Shown piece after piece: positions 5,535 through 8,134 of a stretch of 8,134 bases of DNA. Numbering within the stretch: the stretch's first letter is position 1; each line of letters opens with the position of its first letter. This DNA comes from Acidobacteriota bacterium. GTDB lineage: Bacteria; Acidobacteriota; Vicinamibacteria; Vicinamibacterales; 2-12-FULL-66-21. The stretch lies in the NCBI GenBank assembly GCA_013697225.1, contig JACCXG010000223.1, forward strand, positions 1 to 8,134, written 5' to 3'. The notes beneath the pieces are model-generated. The model worked only from the letters and a program-made list of their open reading frames with translations. It did no database searches and was not told the DNA's origin. A program made the translations under genes and the position numbers.

Positions 5535-7259
5535 ATGGCCGATCGCGACCTCGCATCCGTCCAGGAGGCGCGGACGCTGGCCCGTCGCGCCAAAGAGGCC
5601 GCGCCCCCGCTCGCTGAACTGTCACAGGAACAGATCGACGCCATCGTCGATGCCATGGCCGCTGCGGCCACTCCTCAGGCCGAAGCCCTTGCCCGCCTTG
5701 CCCACGAGGAAACGGGCTATGGGGTTGTCGCCGACAAGGTCCAGAAGAACCTCTTCGCCTCCGAGAAGGTCTACCGTTTCATCAAGCCGATCCGGACCGT
5801 CGGAGTGGTCGGCCGCCTGGAGGACCGCAAGGTCATCGAGATTGCCGAGCCCTTTGGCGTGGTTGCGGCGATCGTCCCCTCGACCAACCCCACGTCGACG
5901 GCCATCTACAAGATCTTGATCGCCCTCAAGGCGCGGTGTCCGATCGTTCTCAGTCCACACCCGGCAGCCGTGCGCTGCATCACGCGGGTCGCCGAGCTGA
6001 TGCACGAGGCTGCCCGCCGGGCCGGGGCGCCCGACGGGGCTATCAACTGGATGACCACCGTCACGCTCGACGGAACGCAGGAGCTGATGAAGGCACGGGA
6101 AACCGCCGTCATCCTGGCCACAGGTGGCATGGGTCTGGTGCGCGCGGCCTACAGCGCAGGCAAGCCGGCCTACGGCGTCGGCCCCGGCAACGCCCCGGCC
6201 TATATAGAGCGCAGCGCCGACATCCCGAAAGCGGTCCGCGACATCGTGACCGGCAAGACCTTCGATAACGGGGTTCTGTGTTCGTCAGAAAACTCCGTTG
6301 TGGTCGATGCCCCCATCACCGAGGAAGTGAAGCGCGCCTTCAAGGCAAACGGCTCGCACTTCCTCTCAGCCGCGGAAATCGATGCGGTCGGCCGTGCTCT
6401 TGTCACTCCGCAGCGGCTGCCGAACCCGAAGCTTGTGGGCCGTCCCGCCACTGCGATTGCCGCCGCGGCCGGGATCTCGGTGCCGGAAGGGACCCGGGTG
6501 CTCATCGCCGAGCTCACGGGCGTCGGACGCGACTACCCGCTCTCGCTCGAGAAGCTCTGTCCGGTCCTCTCCTTCTATGTCGTGAGCGACTGGCGCGAGG
6601 GCTGCGAGCGGTGCCAGCAGATCCTGCGCTACGGGGGAATGGGTCACACGATGTCGATCCACAGCCGGAACGACGAGATCATCCTGCAGTTCGGGCTCAA
6701 GAAGCCGGCCTACAGAATAGTGGTGAACTCCCCTACCACCCATGGCTCCATCGGGTTGACAACCGGTCTCGATCCCGCAATGACGCTGGGGTGCGGCGGC
6801 TACGGCGGGAACATCACGTCGGACAACATCTCACCCCGCCACCTGCTGAACATCAAGCGGCTCGCGTACGAGATCACCCCGGCTGCCGTCAGGCATCACC
6901 CCTCGTCGGGTGTCGCCGCCGCTGCCCCTTTGCCGGGCCTGCCCAAGGCTCCTGCTCCGCCGCCTCCCTCGGGACTGGCGGCCGAAACACTCGCCCGGCG
7001 AATCGATCAGTTCCTCGCGTCCAGGGGTTATGCCGCTCCTCCTCCTCCCCCGTCGGCGCGACCTGCCGGGAGCGGCCCCTCAGCGGTAGCCCCCCCGCTT
7101 CCGGACAAACCGGCCGAGTTCGTGTGCGAAGACGATGTGCGGCAGGCGGTGAGGCACGGCCGGAAGATCACCATCGGTGAGCGGTCGATTGTGACTCCGG
7201 CTGCGAGGGATCTCGGAGAGCAGCACCGGCTGTTCGTCCAGGCTGCCTGGCCACGCTGA
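5535..7259 (+). CDS. BMC-associated CoA-acylating aldehyde dehydrogenase with C-terminal targeting extension
   Basis: Predicted to oxidise an aldehyde to an acyl-CoA with NAD+ and CoA, the core aldehyde-handling step of most metabolosomes. The catalytic part (about 1-455) resembles AdhE-N/EutE/SauS-type enzymes: PSTNP at 115-119, ATGGMGLV, GVGPGN at 214-219, predicted catalytic Cys249 in FDNGVLCSSE, and the ISPRHLLNIKR end typical of AdhE relatives. At 574 residues it is about 100 longer than the usual enzyme. The extra part holds a Pro/Ala linker (about 456-478), an amphipathic helix LAAETLARRIDQFLASRG (481-498) that looks like an encapsulation peptide, a second Pro-rich linker (500-527), and a terminal module (528-574) with EDDVRQAVRHGRKI and TPAARDLG. 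The ATG directly follows the shell-gene stop, with GAAGG about 8 nt before it. The substrate cannot be deduced; acetaldehyde, propionaldehyde or another aldehyde is possible. Confidence 0.95.
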   Translation: MADRDLASVQEARTLARRAKEAAPPLAELSQEQIDAIVDAMAAAATPQAEALARLAHEETGYGVVADKVQKNLFASEKVYRFIKPIRTVGVVGRLEDRKVIEIAEPFGVVAAIVPSTNPTSTAIYKILIALKARCPIVLSPHPAAVRCITRVAELMHEAARRAGAPDGAINWMTTVTLDGTQELMKARETAVILATGGMGLVRAAYSAGKPAYGVGPGNAPAYIERSADIPKAVRDIVTGKTFDNGVLCSSENSVVVDAPITEEVKRAFKANGSHFLSAAEIDAVGRALVTPQRLPNPKLVGRPATAIAAAAGISVPEGTRVLIAELTGVGRDYPLSLEKLCPVLSFYVVSDWREGCERCQQILRYGGMGHTMSIHSRNDEIILQFGLKKPAYRIVVNSPTTHGSIGLTTGLDPAMTLGCGGYGGNITSDNISPRHLLNIKRLAYEITPAAVRHHPSSGVAAAAPLPGLPKAPAPPPPSGLAAETLARRIDQFLASRGYAAPPPPPSARPAGSGPSAVAPPLPDKPAEFVCEDDVRQAVRHGRKITIGERSIVTPAARDLGEQHRLFVQAAWPR

Positions 7260-7276
7260 TGCCCTGCCGCTATACT
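7248..7276 (+). promoter_or_regulatory. Sigma-70-like promoter candidate for the downstream lipoprotein gene
   Basis: TGGCCA (4 of 6 matches to TTGACA) at 7248-7253, a 17-nt spacer and TATACT (5 of 6 to TATAAT) at 7271-7276. It overlaps the aldehyde dehydrogenase stop codon. Initiation near 7283 would give a leader of about 245 nt before the next gene. Chance matches of this quality are less frequent in GC-rich DNA, but experimental support is absent. Confidence 0.4.
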
Positions 7277-7527
7277 ATTGGGTCAGTTGGCTTTATGGTT
7301 GACCAAGCTGAGGTGCGGATGCTAGTCTGTTCGCCCCAGCTGTACCCGGGTTTCCGCCAGCCGTCCGGTCTTGGCCGGCGGTGTTCGGCGGATTCGAAGC
7401 TCGCCGTCGGCAGCACGGTCGACAGGCGGTAGAGAAACAGGAGCCCCCCGGCAGGGGGGCGTCCTCAACAGGGTTCACGTGGCGCACTTCACCCTGGTCG
7501 CCACGACGCCCTCGCGGGAGCGCCCAA
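7260..7527 (+). other. 268-bp structured leader of unknown class
   Basis: There is no convincing gene here. It contains several inverted repeats: TTGG(g)TCA paired with TGACCAA (7279-7307), CCG(t)CCGG paired with CCGGCGG around a 6-nt loop near 7361-7382, a perfect 7-bp GC hairpin at 7443-7460, and CAGGGT paired with ACCCTG around 7470-7497. I looked for conserved cores of tmRNA, RNase P, SRP RNA, tRNA and the common riboswitches and recognised none. It may be a cis-regulatory leader for the lipoprotein gene. Confidence 0.4.
7439..7465 (+). other. Strong GC hairpin in the leader
   Basis: AGGA then GCCCCCC, tetraloop GGCA, GGGGGGC, a single bulged G and TCCT: an 11-bp stem in all. No U-tract follows (the next bases are CAACAGG), so it is not an intrinsic terminator. 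It ends 62 nt before the next start codon and could act as a folding anchor or mRNA stabiliser. Confidence 0.6.
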
Positions 7528-8134
7528 ATGCGCAGTCGTGCCTTGTTTGTCTCGCCGGTCGTCTACCTCGCGGCTGCCGCCATTGCGGTATCAGCTTGTG
7601 GTTCCAATCCAAAGACACGGAAAGCTCCGACGGCGGCGGCCTCCCCGTCAGTGCCCCCAATCCAGCCCGTTACTCCGCTGCCAGACCCTGTCGTTGCCCT
7701 CATCGCAGCCTCCCGGAAGCATTTCGAGGACGGCGAGCGCGAGTTGAAGATGGGGCACCTGGAGCGTGCGCGGGTGGAATTCGACCGTGCGGTGGATGTA
7801 CTGCTGGAGTCCCCGTATGGCGCACGCGCGGACGCCCGGACGCGGGAACACTTCGACAGGCTCATCGACCGCATCAACGCACACGAAGTGACGGCCCTCG
7901 CCCAGGGTGACGGGTTTTCCGAAGCGAAGACCGAGCCGGCGTCGCTCGACGAGATTCTGGCGATTGCGACGTTCCCGGATGCCGATGCCGAGACCGAGGA
8001 AGCAGTGAAGGCTGACCTGGCCCTCACCGAGTACGACGTGCCCATCCCCCAGAACGCCAAGGTGCTGGCCGCCGTGGAGCTCCTGACGGGGCGGCTGCGG
8101 GACTACGTGCAGGAAAGCCTCGTCCGCGGTTCCA
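7528..8134 (+). CDS. Lipoprotein, N-terminal part of a probable MltD-like lytic transglycosylase (3' end beyond the window)
   Basis: Visible are 202 codons from the ATG at 7528, open at the right edge. The N-terminus has a hydrophobic stretch and a good lipobox VSAC, giving lipidated Cys24 and probable outer-membrane anchoring. A Pro/Ala/Thr-rich tether follows to about residue 50. Next is a helical, charged segment (residues about 52-110: ASRKHFEDGERELKMG...ARVEFDRAVDV) that reads like a TPR-type repeat. The last stretch, YDVPIPQNAKVLAAVELLTG then RLRDYVQESLVRGS, matches the region that in MltD-type enzymes comes just before the catalytic SLT domain; LysM repeats usually follow. SLT and LysM themselves are off the edge, so the assignment rests on this pre-catalytic motif. 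GGGAG lies 8 nt before the ATG and fixes the start. Confidence 0.82.
   Translation, partial: MRSRALFVSPVVYLAAAAIAVSACGSNPKTRKAPTAAASPSVPPIQPVTPLPDPVVALIAASRKHFEDGERELKMGHLERARVEFDRAVDVLLESPYGARADARTREHFDRLIDRINAHEVTALAQGDGFSEAKTEPASLDEILAIATFPDADAETEEAVKADLALTEYDVPIPQNAKVLAAVELLTGRLRDYVQESLVRGS

Noticed and set aside
7295..7432. 45-codon upstream open frame starting ATG in the leader
   Set aside because: No Shine-Dalgarno, Arg/Gly-rich unremarkable composition and no regulatory amino-acid run. It could be a uORF but nothing supports it.
1..8134. CRISPR arrays, insertion sequences, tRNA or rRNA genes
   Set aside because: No short regularly spaced repeats, no transposase-like frame with terminal inverted repeats, and no tRNA or rRNA signature were seen on either strand.

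Overview
The window is GC-rich DNA from a Gram-negative-type bacterium. The signs are a type II secretion / type IV pilus assembly pair, lipoproteins with lipoboxes, and periplasmic lytic transglycosylases. The gene mix and codon usage would fit an acidobacterium or a relative of the old deltaproteobacteria, but this is inference, as there is no rRNA or other taxonomic marker here.

Layout. Positions 1-5117 carry five genes, all on the minus strand. Read in transcription order from the right they are: a tandem pair of near-identical lipoprotein genes (5117-4233, then 4187-3294), a secreted SLT-family lytic transglycosylase (3196-2513), gspF/pilC-like (2325-1120) and gspE/pilB-like (1088 off the left edge). 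Positions 5244-8134 are on the plus strand. They hold a two-gene bacterial microcompartment (BMC) operon, namely a PduA/EutM-type hexameric shell protein and a CoA-acylating aldehyde dehydrogenase. A 268-bp leader with strong hairpins follows, then the start of a lipoprotein that looks like the N-terminal part of an MltD-like lytic transglycosylase and runs off the right edge.

Two things stand out. First, the lipoprotein pair is an exact 930-bp tandem duplication (3331-4260 and 4261-5190) with 32 substitutions and no indels. A 12-bp direct repeat marks both outer ends and the internal junction, so the probable mechanism can be read directly. The duplication replaced the last 11 residues of the upstream copy with an 8-residue junction tail. 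It also copied the regulatory region that faces the BMC operon.

Second, the BMC operon is minimal: one shell gene and one enzyme whose genes abut with no spacing. The enzyme has a C-terminal extension of about 115 residues with proline-rich linkers, an amphipathic helix that looks like an encapsulation peptide, and a short terminal module with a TPAARDL motif. No pentamer shell gene, signature enzyme or cofactor-recycling enzyme is nearby, so this is probably a satellite locus that depends on shell genes elsewhere, or an undescribed minimal compartment. The secretion, cell-wall and BMC genes do not form one obvious pathway.
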